DNA of 58,417 bases from Deinococcus sp. (GTDB lineage Bacteria; Deinococcota; Deinococci; Deinococcales; Deinococcaceae): positions 1 to 58,417 of the forward strand of contig NZ_JANYGJ010000114.1 of NCBI RefSeq assembly GCF_025362455.1, read 5' to 3'. The notes under the pieces were generated by a model. That model was given only the letters and a program-made list of their open reading frames with translations. It was not told the DNA's origin and ran no database searches. Position 1 is the first letter of the stretch. Each line of letters starts with the position of its first letter. Both the position numbers and the translations under genes were made by a program. Shown here in pieces: positions 21,821 to 30,683 of the stretch.

Positions 21821-22867
21821 ATGAAACGACTGCTTCCCGCCCTTGCCGGGGTCAGCCTGCTCCTGAGCGCGTGTGGCAGCGGCGCGGGCACCAGCACGCC
21901 GACATCCAGCCGCGAGCTGCTGAGCTTCAGCACGGCCTCGCTGGGCAGCGCCTACGTGGGCGAGGCGTTTACCAGCACCGTTGCGCCCGTCGGCGGCACC
22001 GGGCCGTACAGCGTGCGCCTGGCCAGTGGCGCCCTGCCTGCCGGGCTCAAGTTCACGGGCGGCTCCAGCGCCGTCCTTGCGGGCACGCCGACGGCTACCG
22101 GGAGTTCGAGTTTTTCCCTGGAAGTCAGCGACGCCAACCTGAGCGTCAAGACCCAGAGTTTTACCCTGGCCGTCACCGATCTGCCGCCGCTGGACTTCAC
22201 CCTGAGCCTGCCCACCGGTGAGGTGCGCGGCGAAACCAGATTGCCCCTGAGCGTGCAGGGACCGCGCGGCGTGCGGGCGGCCCGCTACACCTGGGTGATG
22301 CCTGAAGGCGCCGTCGTCACCAAAATCCAGTCTGAAAACAGCACCGACGCGGGCCGCCCGGTGGTGTTCTGGAAGCAGAATGGGCGCAACTTATTGCTCG
22401 ATTTCGGCTTCCGACTGGCACCGAAAAATGGCGCCCAGGTGGCCCTCATCAGCGTGAGGCCCATGACCGACAAGCCGCTGTCGCTGGCCGCCGCCTCCGG
22501 CACGACGACCTTCCTGCTGGCCCAGGACGGCGCGGGCAAGGTGCTGCGCGAGGTCAAGCCGCCGGAGCCGAAAGCGCCAGAGGTCAAACCAGCAGACACC
22601 AAGCCCACAGACGCCAAGCCGACAGACGCTAAACCGACAGACACCAAACCAGCAGACCCGAAAGTCGATCCCAAGGCCGCTCCGGCTGGTGCCCCGGTGA
22701 CGCCGCCGTTCAGCACCACGCCCACGACGGACCCAACCAAGACCGACCCGACCAAAGCGGCGCCCACGACCACCGATCCGGCCAAGACGGACACGCCAAA
22801 ACCTGATCCAATCACTCCTGCTGCGCCGAAAACCGACCCGGTGCCCGCTGTGCCTGGAGGCAAATGA
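21821..22867 (+). CDS. Lipoprotein with putative Ig domain and K-P-T-D repeat tail
   Basis: A 348-residue lipoprotein. The signal sequence ends in lipobox LLSAC. A putative Ig domain (He_PIG-like, YVGEAFTSTVAPVGGTGPYSVRLASGALPAGL...GTPTATG) occupies about residues 40-120, followed by a beta-rich domain of about 115 residues (LDFTLSLPTGEVRGE..., FWKQNGRNLLLDFGF). The C-terminal 100 residues are KPTDAKPTD-type repeats in 15-bp units. The middle domain has the pattern of cohesin-like sandwiches, which fits the dockerin two genes downstream, but that is inference. It overlaps the next gene by 4 bases. Confidence 0.8.
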   Translation: MKRLLPALAGVSLLLSACGSGAGTSTPTSSRELLSFSTASLGSAYVGEAFTSTVAPVGGTGPYSVRLASGALPAGLKFTGGSSAVLAGTPTATGSSSFSLEVSDANLSVKTQSFTLAVTDLPPLDFTLSLPTGEVRGETRLPLSVQGPRGVRAARYTWVMPEGAVVTKIQSENSTDAGRPVVFWKQNGRNLLLDFGFRLAPKNGAQVALISVRPMTDKPLSLAAASGTTTFLLAQDGAGKVLREVKPPEPKAPEVKPADTKPTDAKPTDAKPTDTKPADPKVDPKAAPAGAPVTPPFSTTPTTDPTKTDPTKAAPTTTDPAKTDTPKPDPITPAAPKTDPVPAVPGGK

Positions 22868-23916
22868 AGCGGCGTTTTATCGCTGCCGGTGGCGTGTTGC
22901 TGGGCCTCCTGACGCTGGCCGGGGCGACGTATGCGCCGCCGCTGAGCCTGGAGCAGCAGGCGGTGAAGGCCGAAGTGATCGTGCGGGCGACGGTGGGTAC
23001 GCCCGCCACCGTGCAGGAGAGCGCCCAGAGCTGGACCGTCTACCCGCTCACGGTGCTCGAAACGCTGGCCGGTGACGCCGCCGCGCTGCCCAGGTACCAG
23101 GACAAACCCGCCGTCTGGGTGCTCGGCGGCCTGACGGACGGCCCCATGCTCAAAAGCGGTGAGGCCATGCTGCTGCTCTATAAAGCGCGTCTGGACAGTC
23201 CGCTGGTGGGTTTTAGCCAGGGCCAGTACAGCGTCGATGGACCGGCGGAGCGCAAGCTGGTCAGCGGACTGCCGGACGGCACGCCGGGCGTGACCAAGGC
23301 GCCGCCCCCGGTTGCTACGCCCTCGGCAGGCGCCAGCGCAGGCGTGAGCACGCCAAGTACGGCCACTCCCAGCGCGGGCGCGACGACGCCTTCTGCGGGA
23401 ACCTCCACCCCTTCTGCTGGAACGACCACGCCGTCAGCGGCGACCATCACGCCTTCCGCCGCGTCTGCCACGCCTTCGGCTGGAACGACGATCACTCCTT
23501 CTGCTGGCAGCCCCACGACGCCGTCAGCGGCGACGACCACGCCCTCCGCCGGAACGACCACGACGCCCTCGGCTGGTAGCACCACGACGCCCTCGGCAGC
23601 GACGTCCACACCGTCAGCGGCGACGACCCCCGCGCCGTCCAACCTCGGTGAAAGCGCGACGGTCACGGCTCCGGGTAGCACGCCCTCGGCAGCGGCCAGC
23701 ACGACGCCCAGCGCTGCGCCAGCGGCTGCGACCACACTCAGCAGCGCCGCGCCGGGGACCACCACGCCCAGTGCAGCAACTACAACGCCCAGTTCAGCCG
23801 CCACACCGCCAGCACCGACGCCGCCAGCCGCTCCTGCCGCACTCGGCCCCGGTCAGCTCACGTTGGACGCCTTCCGGCAAGCCGTCCTGGCCGCGCGGGC
23901 CAAGGCGGGCAAATGA
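22864..23916 (+). CDS. Secreted protein with TPSA-repeat linker
   Basis: A 350-residue exported protein: signal peptide (MKRRFIAAGGVLLGLLTLAGA), a folded domain of about 120 residues (ADVIVRGTV-like, here AEVIVRATV...VLGGLTDGPMLKSGEAMLLLY), then about 180 residues of TPSA(G/A)T(T) repeats, and a short terminal helix (GQLTLDAFRQAVLAARAKAG). The linker resembles Pro/Thr-rich wall-spanning stalks. The start overlaps the previous stop and the stop overlaps the next start (ATGA at both junctions), so the three products are made together. Confidence 0.8.
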   Translation: MKRRFIAAGGVLLGLLTLAGATYAPPLSLEQQAVKAEVIVRATVGTPATVQESAQSWTVYPLTVLETLAGDAAALPRYQDKPAVWVLGGLTDGPMLKSGEAMLLLYKARLDSPLVGFSQGQYSVDGPAERKLVSGLPDGTPGVTKAPPPVATPSAGASAGVSTPSTATPSAGATTPSAGTSTPSAGTTTPSAATITPSAASATPSAGTTITPSAGSPTTPSAATTTPSAGTTTTPSAGSTTTPSAATSTPSAATTPAPSNLGESATVTAPGSTPSAAASTTPSAAPAAATTLSSAAPGTTTPSAATTTPSSAATPPAPTPPAAPAALGPGQLTLDAFRQAVLAARAKAGK

Positions 23917-24482
23917 AACGCCCGGTGATACTGGCCCTGGTAAGTTCGGCGCTGCTCAGCCTGGGAGCGGCGCAGGCGGCCAAGTTCGCCAGCGTGCCGC
24001 TGCGTCCGCAGGGTGACGCGCTGCGCCAGGAAGTGCTCTCGGCCCTCAGAGCCCTGAGCAGTCCCGACTTTCCCGTGACGCTCGACGACAGCGCCCAGGG
24101 CGCCGGGCCGCTGCTCCTTCTGGGCGGCCAGACCGGTGCCAGCGCCGTGCCGTTCAATCCGGACGTGGCCTCGCGGACGCTGAACGTCGGCGGCGTGACC
24201 CGCACCGAGTTCAATCCGCAGGGGCCGGTGCCACTGGCGGCGGCGGTACGTGCCGAGATCGGCAAGCTGCTGGGCCTGAGCGAGTTCACGGCGCTCTCGG
24301 CCCGGCGCAAGCTCAGCGGCGCGGACATCAACGGAGACGGTAAGGTGGACCTCAGCGACCTGGCGCTGCTGATGGGCAACTACGGCAAAACCACCAGCGG
24401 CCTGCCCGGCGACCTCAACCGCGACGGGCGGGTCGACGAGAGCGACGTGAAGCTGTTTACCGAGGAGTACAAGATTCCATGA
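23913..24482 (+). CDS. Secreted dockerin-domain protein
   Basis: A 189-residue exported protein: signal peptide (MKRPVILALVSSALLSLGAAQA), a domain of about 100 residues of unknown type, and a C-terminal type I dockerin pair of calcium loops (DINGDGKVDLSD near residue 138 and DLNRDGRVDESD near 167) with the intervening helix. Dockerins bind cohesins to assemble surface enzyme complexes in clostridia. In this context it may plug into the lipoprotein encoded two genes upstream. Confidence 0.82.
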   Translation: MKRPVILALVSSALLSLGAAQAAKFASVPLRPQGDALRQEVLSALRALSSPDFPVTLDDSAQGAGPLLLLGGQTGASAVPFNPDVASRTLNVGGVTRTEFNPQGPVPLAAAVRAEIGKLLGLSEFTALSARRKLSGADINGDGKVDLSDLALLMGNYGKTTSGLPGDLNRDGRVDESDVKLFTEEYKIP

Positions 24483-24495
24483 CCCTGAGAACCCC

Positions 24496-24729
24496 ATGAC
24501 CCAGCGAAGTAGCGCCCCACGCACCGACCCCGACGCCACCATCGATCTGCAAGATTTTCTCAAGATCGCCGGGCTGGTGGAAACCGGCGGCGAAGCCAAA
24601 TTTCGCATCCAGAACGGTGAGGTCAGCCTCAACGGCGAACCCGAAACCCGCCGCCGCAAGAAGCTCAGGCGCGGCGACATCATCGAGCTGCACGGCACGC
24701 CGCATACGGTGGACTGGCCCGAAGAGTGA
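24496..24729 (+). CDS. S4-domain RNA-binding protein (YbcJ-like)
   Basis: A 77-residue protein that is essentially one S4 domain: IDLQDFLKIAGLVETGGEAKFRIQNGEVSLNGEPETRRRKKLRRGDIIEL. Relatives such as YbcJ/YaaA bind structured RNA, and the precise target is unknown. It starts 13 bases after the dockerin gene stop, so it may be on the same transcript although unrelated in function. Confidence 0.88.
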   Translation: MTQRSSAPRTDPDATIDLQDFLKIAGLVETGGEAKFRIQNGEVSLNGEPETRRRKKLRRGDIIELHGTPHTVDWPEE

Positions 24730-24739
24730 GCGCCGGGGA

Positions 24740-25264
24740 ATGAGCGGAATCGGGGAATGGGAAGCCGCCCTGCTCGACTTCCGTGCCCGTAAGGACACCC
24801 ATTTCAAGAGTAGTCGCGGGCCGATTCTGGCGGCGAATCTAGCTACGTTCACGGGTCTGGCCTATTTTCCGCCCGATCCGGCTTGGAACATGCATTTGAA
24901 GCTTAAGCGGATACCGCCTGAGCCAGTGACGCTGGCGACCACCACACCCGGCGAAACGCAGACCTTCGTGAGCTGGGGCGTGGTCGAGCTGCCTTCCGGT
25001 GAGCGCCTGACCCTCTACGCCCGCGCAGGCGATGACGTGCCCGCCAGCCTGTTCGTGCCGTTTCGGGACGCCACCAGCGGGGCGCAGACCTACGGCGCGG
25101 GCCGTTACCTCGACGCGCCGACAGACGGCAATACGGTCACGCTCGATTTCAACCGGGCGTATCACCCGTACTGCGCCTTCAACGACGCCTACACCTGCCC
25201 GCTGCCGCCCGCCGGAAACCGCTTGAACATCGCCGTGAAGGCCGGGGAGAGGCTGCCGGTCTAA
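24740..25264 (+). CDS. DUF1684 domain protein
   Basis: A 174-residue protein with the DUF1684 pattern: WEAALLDFRARKDTHFKSS at the N-terminus, a central beta-rich region, and the conserved FNRAYHPYCAFNDAYTCPLPPAGNRLNIAVKAGE block at the end. Family function is unknown; the fold is predicted beta. The ATG 24740 follows GGGGA closely. Its 3' end overlaps the convergent ComF gene by 4 bases. Confidence 0.85.
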   Translation: MSGIGEWEAALLDFRARKDTHFKSSRGPILAANLATFTGLAYFPPDPAWNMHLKLKRIPPEPVTLATTTPGETQTFVSWGVVELPSGERLTLYARAGDDVPASLFVPFRDATSGAQTYGAGRYLDAPTDGNTVTLDFNRAYHPYCAFNDAYTCPLPPAGNRLNIAVKAGERLPV

Positions 25265-25914
25265 CGGGTCAGCACCGCGTAATACACCTGCTCCATGCCG
25301 TGATCGGCCAGCGCGTCGCGGCAGGCGATCAGGGTGGCCCCGGTGGTCATCACGTCATCAACCAGGAGCAACGGGCCGCCCAGTTCCAGCGCCTCCGGCA
25401 GCGGCACGAAGGCGCCTTCCAGGTTGCCGGAGCGCTCCGAGCCGCTTTTTCTGGCCTGCTGGGCGGTGTGGCGGCGGCGGGCCAGGGCTTCGAGGTACGG
25501 CAGTTCAAGCGCGTCCGCCAGAGCGCGGCCCAGCATCTCGGCGTGGTTGAAATGGCGCTGGCGTTGCCGCTCAGGGTGCATCGGCACGGCGCTGACGGCC
25601 TGAATGCCCCAGCCCGGCGGCACGCCCCGCGCCAGAGCCTGTCCCAGCACCCCGGCCAGGTCGCGGTGGCCGCTGTATTTCAGCTCGCGGGCGGCCCGGC
25701 GCAGCAGGCCCTTGTGCTGGCCGAGCACCACCAGATGCGGCCTCACCGTGTTGCTGAGCATCGAGTGCGACTCGACCCGCACCGTCAGCGAGGCGGCGCA
25801 GCCCGCGCACAGCCCCGCCGAGTGGCCCAGCGACTCGCCGCAGCCGGGACAGGCGCGGGGCAGCAGCGCGCGCAGCAGTTTCTGGACAACGGCGGTCACG
25901 GGCCGGTTGGTCAC
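25261..25914 (-). CDS. ComF family phosphoribosyltransferase-like protein
   Basis: A 217-residue protein with an N-terminal zinc-ribbon-like CPGC...CAGC pair and a C-terminal PRTase domain ending in LLLVDDVMTTGATL, the PRPP-binding loop. ComF proteins are required for uptake of transforming DNA in competent bacteria, and Deinococcus is naturally competent. The first codons overlap the upstream gene by 4 bases, so they form a two-gene operon. Confidence 0.92.
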   Translation of the reverse strand: MTNRPVTAVVQKLLRALLPRACPGCGESLGHSAGLCAGCAASLTVRVESHSMLSNTVRPHLVVLGQHKGLLRRAARELKYSGHRDLAGVLGQALARGVPPGWGIQAVSAVPMHPERQRQRHFNHAEMLGRALADALELPYLEALARRRHTAQQARKSGSERSGNLEGAFVPLPEALELGGPLLLVDDVMTTGATLIACRDALADHGMEQVYYAVLTR

Positions 25915-26462
25915 GGGCCGACGGGTGCCTGACCGGGCTGGGCGGTGCTCAACTCATCTACGAACAGCGGCACCGCTTCGGCCTCGATGCGTGCCCAGGC
26001 GGCGTCCATGCTGTACGGATTGGTGTAGATGGCGGCCAGCGCCAGGCAGGCGTAGTAGTGGCGCACCAACCGGCTCACGCCCGCCTCGCCCAGCCGGGTG
26101 CGCTCGCCAGGGCTCAGAAGCTGCGCGAAGGCGGCAGGCTGCTCCAGCGCCGGGTGCCCACCCTCGCGGATGGCGGCCCGCACGAATTCGGCGACCTGCG
26201 AGGGGTTGTGCCAGAAGCCGAACAGCAGCGTGTCGGTCAGGGCGTCTAAGCGCTGCATGGTGCCGGGCGGGGAACCCCGTGAGATCATCTGCCGGGCCAG
26301 CGTCTGGCGCTCGTTGCGGGCCAGGCCGTACTCGCCCAGGGTCAGTTGCGGGTTTTTGGGAGTCAGGGCGCCGCCCAGGGCACGCCGCAACCGGTACGCC
26401 ATGACGTAGTGCTGGAATTCGAGCAGCAGTTCACTGACCGGCGCGGGTGAGGTGGTGGGCAC
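25911..26462 (-). CDS. Uncharacterised protein upstream of comF
   Basis: A 183-residue, largely helical soluble protein that I cannot assign (VSELLLEFQHYVMAYRLRRAL..., LVRHYYACLALAAIYTNPYSMDAAWARIEAEA). It starts at GTG 26462, 6 bases after TAGACT, so the operon mRNA is probably leaderless. Overlap with comF suggests a linked role, perhaps in competence. Confidence 0.75.
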   Translation of the reverse strand: MPTTSPAPVSELLLEFQHYVMAYRLRRALGGALTPKNPQLTLGEYGLARNERQTLARQMISRGSPPGTMQRLDALTDTLLFGFWHNPSQVAEFVRAAIREGGHPALEQPAAFAQLLSPGERTRLGEAGVSRLVRHYYACLALAAIYTNPYSMDAAWARIEAEAVPLFVDELSTAQPGQAPVGP

Positions 26463-26789
26463 GCCAAAAGTCTAGAGGACGCGCGTTCTCAAGACTGGAC
26501 AGAAGCACCCAGTCGGCGCGAGAAGGTGAGTCGAAAGAGCACCTGTTTCCCAGACAGAAGGCGCTGGAACGACGGCTGCGTCACCATTCGCGGCTGAGGC
26601 CAGGCAGGCGATACGCTGTCTTTGCGCCGCTTGAGAGAGAAGACCAGGCTCTGATGACCTCGGACTCTCAGTCTTGATCGGCTCCGCATTCCCGTGCCAC
26701 ATCGGAACAGCGGTTTCGTCAGCATTCGATATTGCCTGAAAGCGGCTGGGGTGCCCGTCTCAGACCGCCCCGGCCCGTATCATGCCCCC
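26463..26789. other. Intergenic region, divergent promoters only
   Basis: About 330 bp without a supported gene. It carries the -10 boxes of the two divergent leaderless genes (26469-26474 minus, 26778-26783 plus). I see nothing recognisable between them. Confidence 0.4.
26778..26783 (+). promoter_or_regulatory. -10 box of the MocR-type regulator
   Basis: TATCAT, 6 bases before ATG 26790; this decides the start over the longer open frame from 26694. Confidence 0.6.
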
Positions 26790-28217
26790 ATGCTCGCCCT
26801 GCCGCCCGCGCTGAACGGTGAAACCCAGCACGCCCGCGTGACCCGCGCCCTGCGCGAGCAGATTCGCAGCGGTGAGCGCGGCCCAGGCGAGCGCCTGCCC
26901 GGCAGCCGCGAACTGGCCCGACTCTGGGGCGTGGCCCGCAACACCGTGGACGGCGCCTTCGAGCAACTGCGCGACGAGGGGTATCTGGAGGTCCGGCCCA
27001 GAAGCGGAACCTACGTGGTGCCGCTGCCCGCCCCTGAGCTGCCCAGCTCGGACCCCGGCCCGCCGCTGCGCCTGAGCGCCTGGGCACGCCGGGCACTGGA
27101 CGGTCAGGGTGTGCAGGGCACGGCACCGGCTGGAACGCACGCCAGCTTCATCGACTTCCGGCTGGGGCGCCATTCCAGCGGACTGTTTCCTTCCGAACAG
27201 TGGGCACAGGCCCTGTCCCGCTCGGCGGGCGACGTGGCCCTCTCGCCGCCGGATGCGCGTGGGCCGCTGATTACGCGCTCGGCCCTGTGCGAGTGGCTAC
27301 GCCGGGAGCGCGGCGCGGTGCTCACGCCCGATATGCTGCTGCTGACCGGTGGCGCCCAGGAAGCCCTCGACGCCCTGTCGCGGCTGCTGCTCGAACCGGG
27401 CCGATTGGCGGTCCTCGAAGACCCCGGTTACCCCGGTGCCCGCGCCGCGTTTCAGGCCACGGGCGCCGAGTTGTGGCCGCTGCCCGTCGATGGTGGGGGC
27501 GCCTGTCTCGGTGAGCTGCCCGCTCAGGCGGTGCTGGCCTACCTGACGCCCGGCACCCAGTTTCCCAGTGGCGTGACCCTGGGCGCGGCGCGTAGATCAG
27601 CCCTGCTGGAGTGGTCGCGCCGCGCCGGGGCCTGGATTCTGGAAGACGACTACGCCGCCGACCTGCATTTCAGCGCCCGCGCCCCGCTGTGCCTTCAGGG
27701 TGAGGCGCCGGGGCGGGTGCTGCTGCTGGGCACCTTCAGCAACAGCCTTTCGCCCGCGCTGAGAAGCGGCTATCTGGTCGCTCCGGCGCTGGTGACTGAC
27801 TTGCTGACCCGTACCCGGCCCGTGACCCAGCGCACGCCGCCGACCCTCGACGCGCTGGCGCTGGCCGAATTCCTGTCGGGCGGCGGCTACGCCCGGCATC
27901 TGCGCCGCGCCAGGGGCGAACTCAGAACGCGGCACGAGGCGCTGGTGGGAGCGCTCAGGCTGGCCTTGCCGACGTGGCCGGTAACCCCCGCCGCTGCCGG
28001 AACCCACCTGTACCTGCCGCTGCCGCCGGGTTATGCCGAGCTGGACCTTCAGACCCGCGCCGCCGAGCACGGCCTGGGCCTCAGCGTGTCGGGCGAGTAC
28101 CGGCTGGGCGGCGAGACCTCGGCCCAGGCGCTGCTGCTGGCCTTCGCGCACCTGCAACCGGGGGCGCTGCGGGAGGGCGTGGGCAGGCTGGCGGAGGTGG
28201 TGGGGACGCAACGTTGA
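26790..28217 (+). CDS. MocR/PdxR-type GntR regulator with aminotransferase-like domain
   Basis: A 475-residue fusion of an N-terminal GntR winged helix (residues 10-75, RVTRALREQIRSGERGPGERLPGSRELA) and a fold-type I aminotransferase domain. The PLP-binding region is recognisable (EDDYAADLHFSA, LGTFSNSLSPALRSGYLVAP, where a lysine would be expected near SNSLSP but Asn/Ser are seen). MocR proteins sense PLP and control vitamin B6 or amino-acid genes. No pdxS/T is adjacent, so the target is unclear. The apparent loss of the PLP lysine suggests altered ligand use. Confidence 0.85.
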   Translation: MLALPPALNGETQHARVTRALREQIRSGERGPGERLPGSRELARLWGVARNTVDGAFEQLRDEGYLEVRPRSGTYVVPLPAPELPSSDPGPPLRLSAWARRALDGQGVQGTAPAGTHASFIDFRLGRHSSGLFPSEQWAQALSRSAGDVALSPPDARGPLITRSALCEWLRRERGAVLTPDMLLLTGGAQEALDALSRLLLEPGRLAVLEDPGYPGARAAFQATGAELWPLPVDGGGACLGELPAQAVLAYLTPGTQFPSGVTLGAARRSALLEWSRRAGAWILEDDYAADLHFSARAPLCLQGEAPGRVLLLGTFSNSLSPALRSGYLVAPALVTDLLTRTRPVTQRTPPTLDALALAEFLSGGGYARHLRRARGELRTRHEALVGALRLALPTWPVTPAAAGTHLYLPLPPGYAELDLQTRAAEHGLGLSVSGEYRLGGETSAQALLLAFAHLQPGALREGVGRLAEVVGTQR

Positions 28218-28315
28218 GCGGCGACAGAGTTTCCGAATCCCCATCTGGTCAAGCTGAGACGGCAACCGATGTTCCAACCGGTTTGTTGTTCATCGCCGAC
28301 ATAGTTGTGCTGAAC

Positions 28316-28633
28316 TCACTTCCCGCCCACCCCGAACTCCTTTTCCAGCCATTCCACTTGCCCGCCTTCCTGCACCAGCGCTTGCCCGGCCTGGGTCACG
28401 AAGCGCTGGCGGGCGGCCTGGGCCTCGGCAGGAGAGACGTGGTACGCGGCGGGGCCTTGCAGCACGGCTCGCAGCAGGTCCAGCACGCGGGCATCTGGAT
28501 GAATTTGCCCCGCCACCACTACATCCGCCTGATAGTTCACCAGATGGTCCAGCGCGAACAGGGCCGGTTCGGTGACGCAGCCGCCTTTGTACGGAATGTT
28601 GTTGGGCACGGTGAATTCGATGATTTCGGTCAC
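28316..28633 (-). CDS. Uncharacterised 105-residue protein after the rRNA methyltransferase
   Basis: An unrecognised soluble protein (MTEIIEFTVPNNIPYKGGCV..., LALDHLVNYQADVVV-like centre, helical C-terminus). It begins with GTG 28633, four bases after the methyltransferase stop, with AAAGGA 10 bases before it inside the upstream gene's end, so it belongs to the same operon. Confidence 0.7.
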   Translation of the reverse strand: MTEIIEFTVPNNIPYKGGCVTEPALFALDHLVNYQADVVVAGQIHPDARVLDLLRAVLQGPAAYHVSPAEAQAARQRFVTQAGQALVQEGGQVEWLEKEFGVGGK

Positions 28634-28637
28634 AACA

Positions 28638-29861
28638 TTATTCCTTTCTGAGCAGCACGCTCTTGAGATACAGACTTTCGGGGACCGCCAGCATGAAGGG
28701 GTGGTCGGCAGGCTGGTAGGTCACGGCGACGACTTGCGCCGCCGCGCCCGCCTCGCCTGCCGCGACCCGCGCCGCGTCGAGCAGATCGTCGACTTTCAGG
28801 TAATGGGCGCAGGTCGAGATCAGCAGGTGGCCGCCGGGGTTGAGCATCTTCAGGGCGCTGGCGGCTGCGGTGGTAAAGACCCGCTTGGCGTTCGGCACGT
28901 CGTCGCGGCGCTTGGCCAGGGTCGGCGGGTCGAGGACCACAGCGTCGAAGCGGCGTTTCTCGCGCTCCAGTTGGGCCAGCACCTCCAGCGCGTCGCCCAG
29001 CCGGGCGCCCGCTGTGAGTTTGTTGGCGTGGGCCACCGCCTCCAGAATGCCCAGCGCGGCGGCGTCCTTGTCGATGGCGACGGTCTGGGCGCCCCTGAGT
29101 GCGGCGTGCAGACTGAAGCCCCCGGTGTACGAATACACGTCCAGAAACTGCTGCCCCGGCTTTACCAGCCCTGCCAGCATCCGGCGGTTGTCGCGCTGAT
29201 CGAGAAAAAAGCCGGTCTTCTGGGCGGACTGCCAGTCGAAAAAGAGTTGCAGCTCGTCTTCACGAAACCGGATGCGCTCCGGCACCTCGCCCCATAGCAG
29301 GCCGGTCACGGGCTCCAGGCCCTCGCGGCGGCGCTCGCCCACGTCGCTGCGCTCATACGCGGCGCCCGCCCCGGTCTCCTTTTTCAGGGCACCCAGAATC
29401 AGCTCGCGGTGGCGCTCGGTGCCCGCGTTGCGAAGCTGCACCGCCAGCACCTCGCCGAACTGGTCGGCCACCACGCCGCTCAGGCCGTCCGCCTCGGCGT
29501 GGAGCACGCGCATGGCGTCGGTGCCGTGAATCTGGCCTGAGCGGCGGCTGATGGCCTCGCGCACCCGGCGGCGGTAGAAGCCCTCGTCGATGTCCTCGCG
29601 CTCCAGGGTCAGCATCCGCAGCGGGGTGGCGCCCCCGGCATTGAAATAGCCGCGCCCCACGAAGCTGCGGTCCTCGCCGATCACGTCCACGACCTCGCCG
29701 CTCTCTATTCCGGCCTGGGCGTCCAGGATGTCGCCCGCGTGGCCGAAGGGGTAGCGGCCCCTGAGTCGGCGCAGCGCCTGGGCCTTGACGGTCACGGTTT
29801 TGCCCAGACCTGGCCTGCCGGGAACGGTCTTGCTGATGGGTTTCTTGTTGGCCGGGTTCAT
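28638..29861 (-). CDS. Class I SAM-dependent rRNA methyltransferase, RlmI-like
   Basis: A 407-residue protein with an N-terminal PUA-like domain (VTVKAQALRRLRGRYPFGHAGDI) and a C-terminal Rossmann methyltransferase: FLDVYSYTGGFSLHAALRGA (SAM loop), AIDKDAAAL, DAVVLDPPTLAKR (catalytic DPP). RlmI methylates C1962 of 23S rRNA to m5C, and the position here is inferred from family. Start 29861 is chosen because GATAGT lies 7 bases upstream; an in-frame GTG at 29870 would add three residues. Confidence 0.88.
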   Translation of the reverse strand: MNPANKKPISKTVPGRPGLGKTVTVKAQALRRLRGRYPFGHAGDILDAQAGIESGEVVDVIGEDRSFVGRGYFNAGGATPLRMLTLEREDIDEGFYRRRVREAISRRSGQIHGTDAMRVLHAEADGLSGVVADQFGEVLAVQLRNAGTERHRELILGALKKETGAGAAYERSDVGERRREGLEPVTGLLWGEVPERIRFREDELQLFFDWQSAQKTGFFLDQRDNRRMLAGLVKPGQQFLDVYSYTGGFSLHAALRGAQTVAIDKDAAALGILEAVAHANKLTAGARLGDALEVLAQLEREKRRFDAVVLDPPTLAKRRDDVPNAKRVFTTAAASALKMLNPGGHLLISTCAHYLKVDDLLDAARVAAGEAGAAAQVVAVTYQPADHPFMLAVPESLYLKSVLLRKE

Positions 29862-29950
29862 GGCACGCACTATCGCATGGCCGCGCCGCCTGGAATGGCG
29901 CTTTAATAACGTCGCTCAGCTTAGCCTGATTGCGATATTTTCCACGTCTG

Positions 29951-30085
29951 ATACGGACTCCGATTGAATCGTTTTGTAAAAACGATGAAATCCGACCAAC
30001 GGGAGTAGGAGCAACTACGGACTCTGCGGTATGGATTAACTTCCGGCGCCTTTTCGGAAGTTAAGGAATTTAGCGGAGTCCGTAT
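29951..30085. repeat. Structured element B, copy 1 (135 bp)
   Basis: Bounded by a perfect 12-bp terminal inverted repeat ATACGGACTCCG / CGGAGTCCGTAT. It contains a 17-nt core (29992-30008, CCGACCAACGGGAGTAG) identical to one at 38888-38904, and a hairpin with stem AACTTCCG/CGGAAGTT. There is no ORF. It sits between divergent genes. It looks like a MITE or structured RNA. Confidence 0.8.
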
Positions 30086-30136
30086 GAGACGTTCATTGTG
30101 CCGTCCCTGTCAGGACTGCGCCGCTAGTCTGTCGCC

Positions 30137-30667
30137 ATGAAGAAGACCCTGCTCGCCCTGGCTGGACTCGCCGCTCTGCTCTGCGCCTGCGGCGTGGTGC
30201 CGCTGCCCGCCGTCGCCATTCCCGACCAGAGCCTGAGTCTGCCCTCCAGCGCGGGCTTCGAGAACTACGTGGCCTACGACGGCAGCGACGCCTTTGGCGG
30301 CACCAGCCTGCCCGGCCTGCTGAGCAACGTCTCGGTCAGCGGCAACGTGGATTACGCAGGTGCGGGCACGCTCAAGCAGGTGGCGGTGTACCTGCGCAGC
30401 AGCATGCCGAGCTGCGCGGCGCCCCCACTGTCCAAGTCGCCGCTCTCCAAGTCCCAGCTCTGCGCGGCGGGCGACGAGGCGGGGCAGCGCATCGGCACCA
30501 TCAGCATCCAGAACGGTGCAGTGACCGGCTTTCAACTCGCCGGAGGCGCCCTCGACGCGGCGGCCAAGGCCGGGCACGGCTATTTCGGCGTGCAGGCCAT
30601 TCAGGGCGCAAGCCTGGTCGGCGACACCCTCAAGCTCAGCGGCATGAAGGCCAGCGCCAAATTCTGA
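30137..30667 (+). CDS. Putative lipoprotein
   Basis: A 176-residue exported protein with lipobox LLCAC at residues 15-19, a VVPLPAVAIPDQ linker and a beta-rich C-terminal domain of about 130 residues (VSGNVDYAGAGTLKQVAVYL, ISIQNGAVTGFQL). I do not recognise the family. An SKSPLSKSQL stretch comes from a short duplication. The ATG is 6 bases after TAGTCT. Confidence 0.72.
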   Translation: MKKTLLALAGLAALLCACGVVPLPAVAIPDQSLSLPSSAGFENYVAYDGSDAFGGTSLPGLLSNVSVSGNVDYAGAGTLKQVAVYLRSSMPSCAAPPLSKSPLSKSQLCAAGDEAGQRIGTISIQNGAVTGFQLAGGALDAAAKAGHGYFGVQAIQGASLVGDTLKLSGMKASAKF

Positions 30668-30683
30668 ACCGGGTTCGCTGTCA

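Noticed and set aside
23340..23800. CRISPR-like regular DNA repeats
   Set aside because: They are in-frame TPSA codon repeats inside a secreted protein gene, with no unique spacers and no cas genes.
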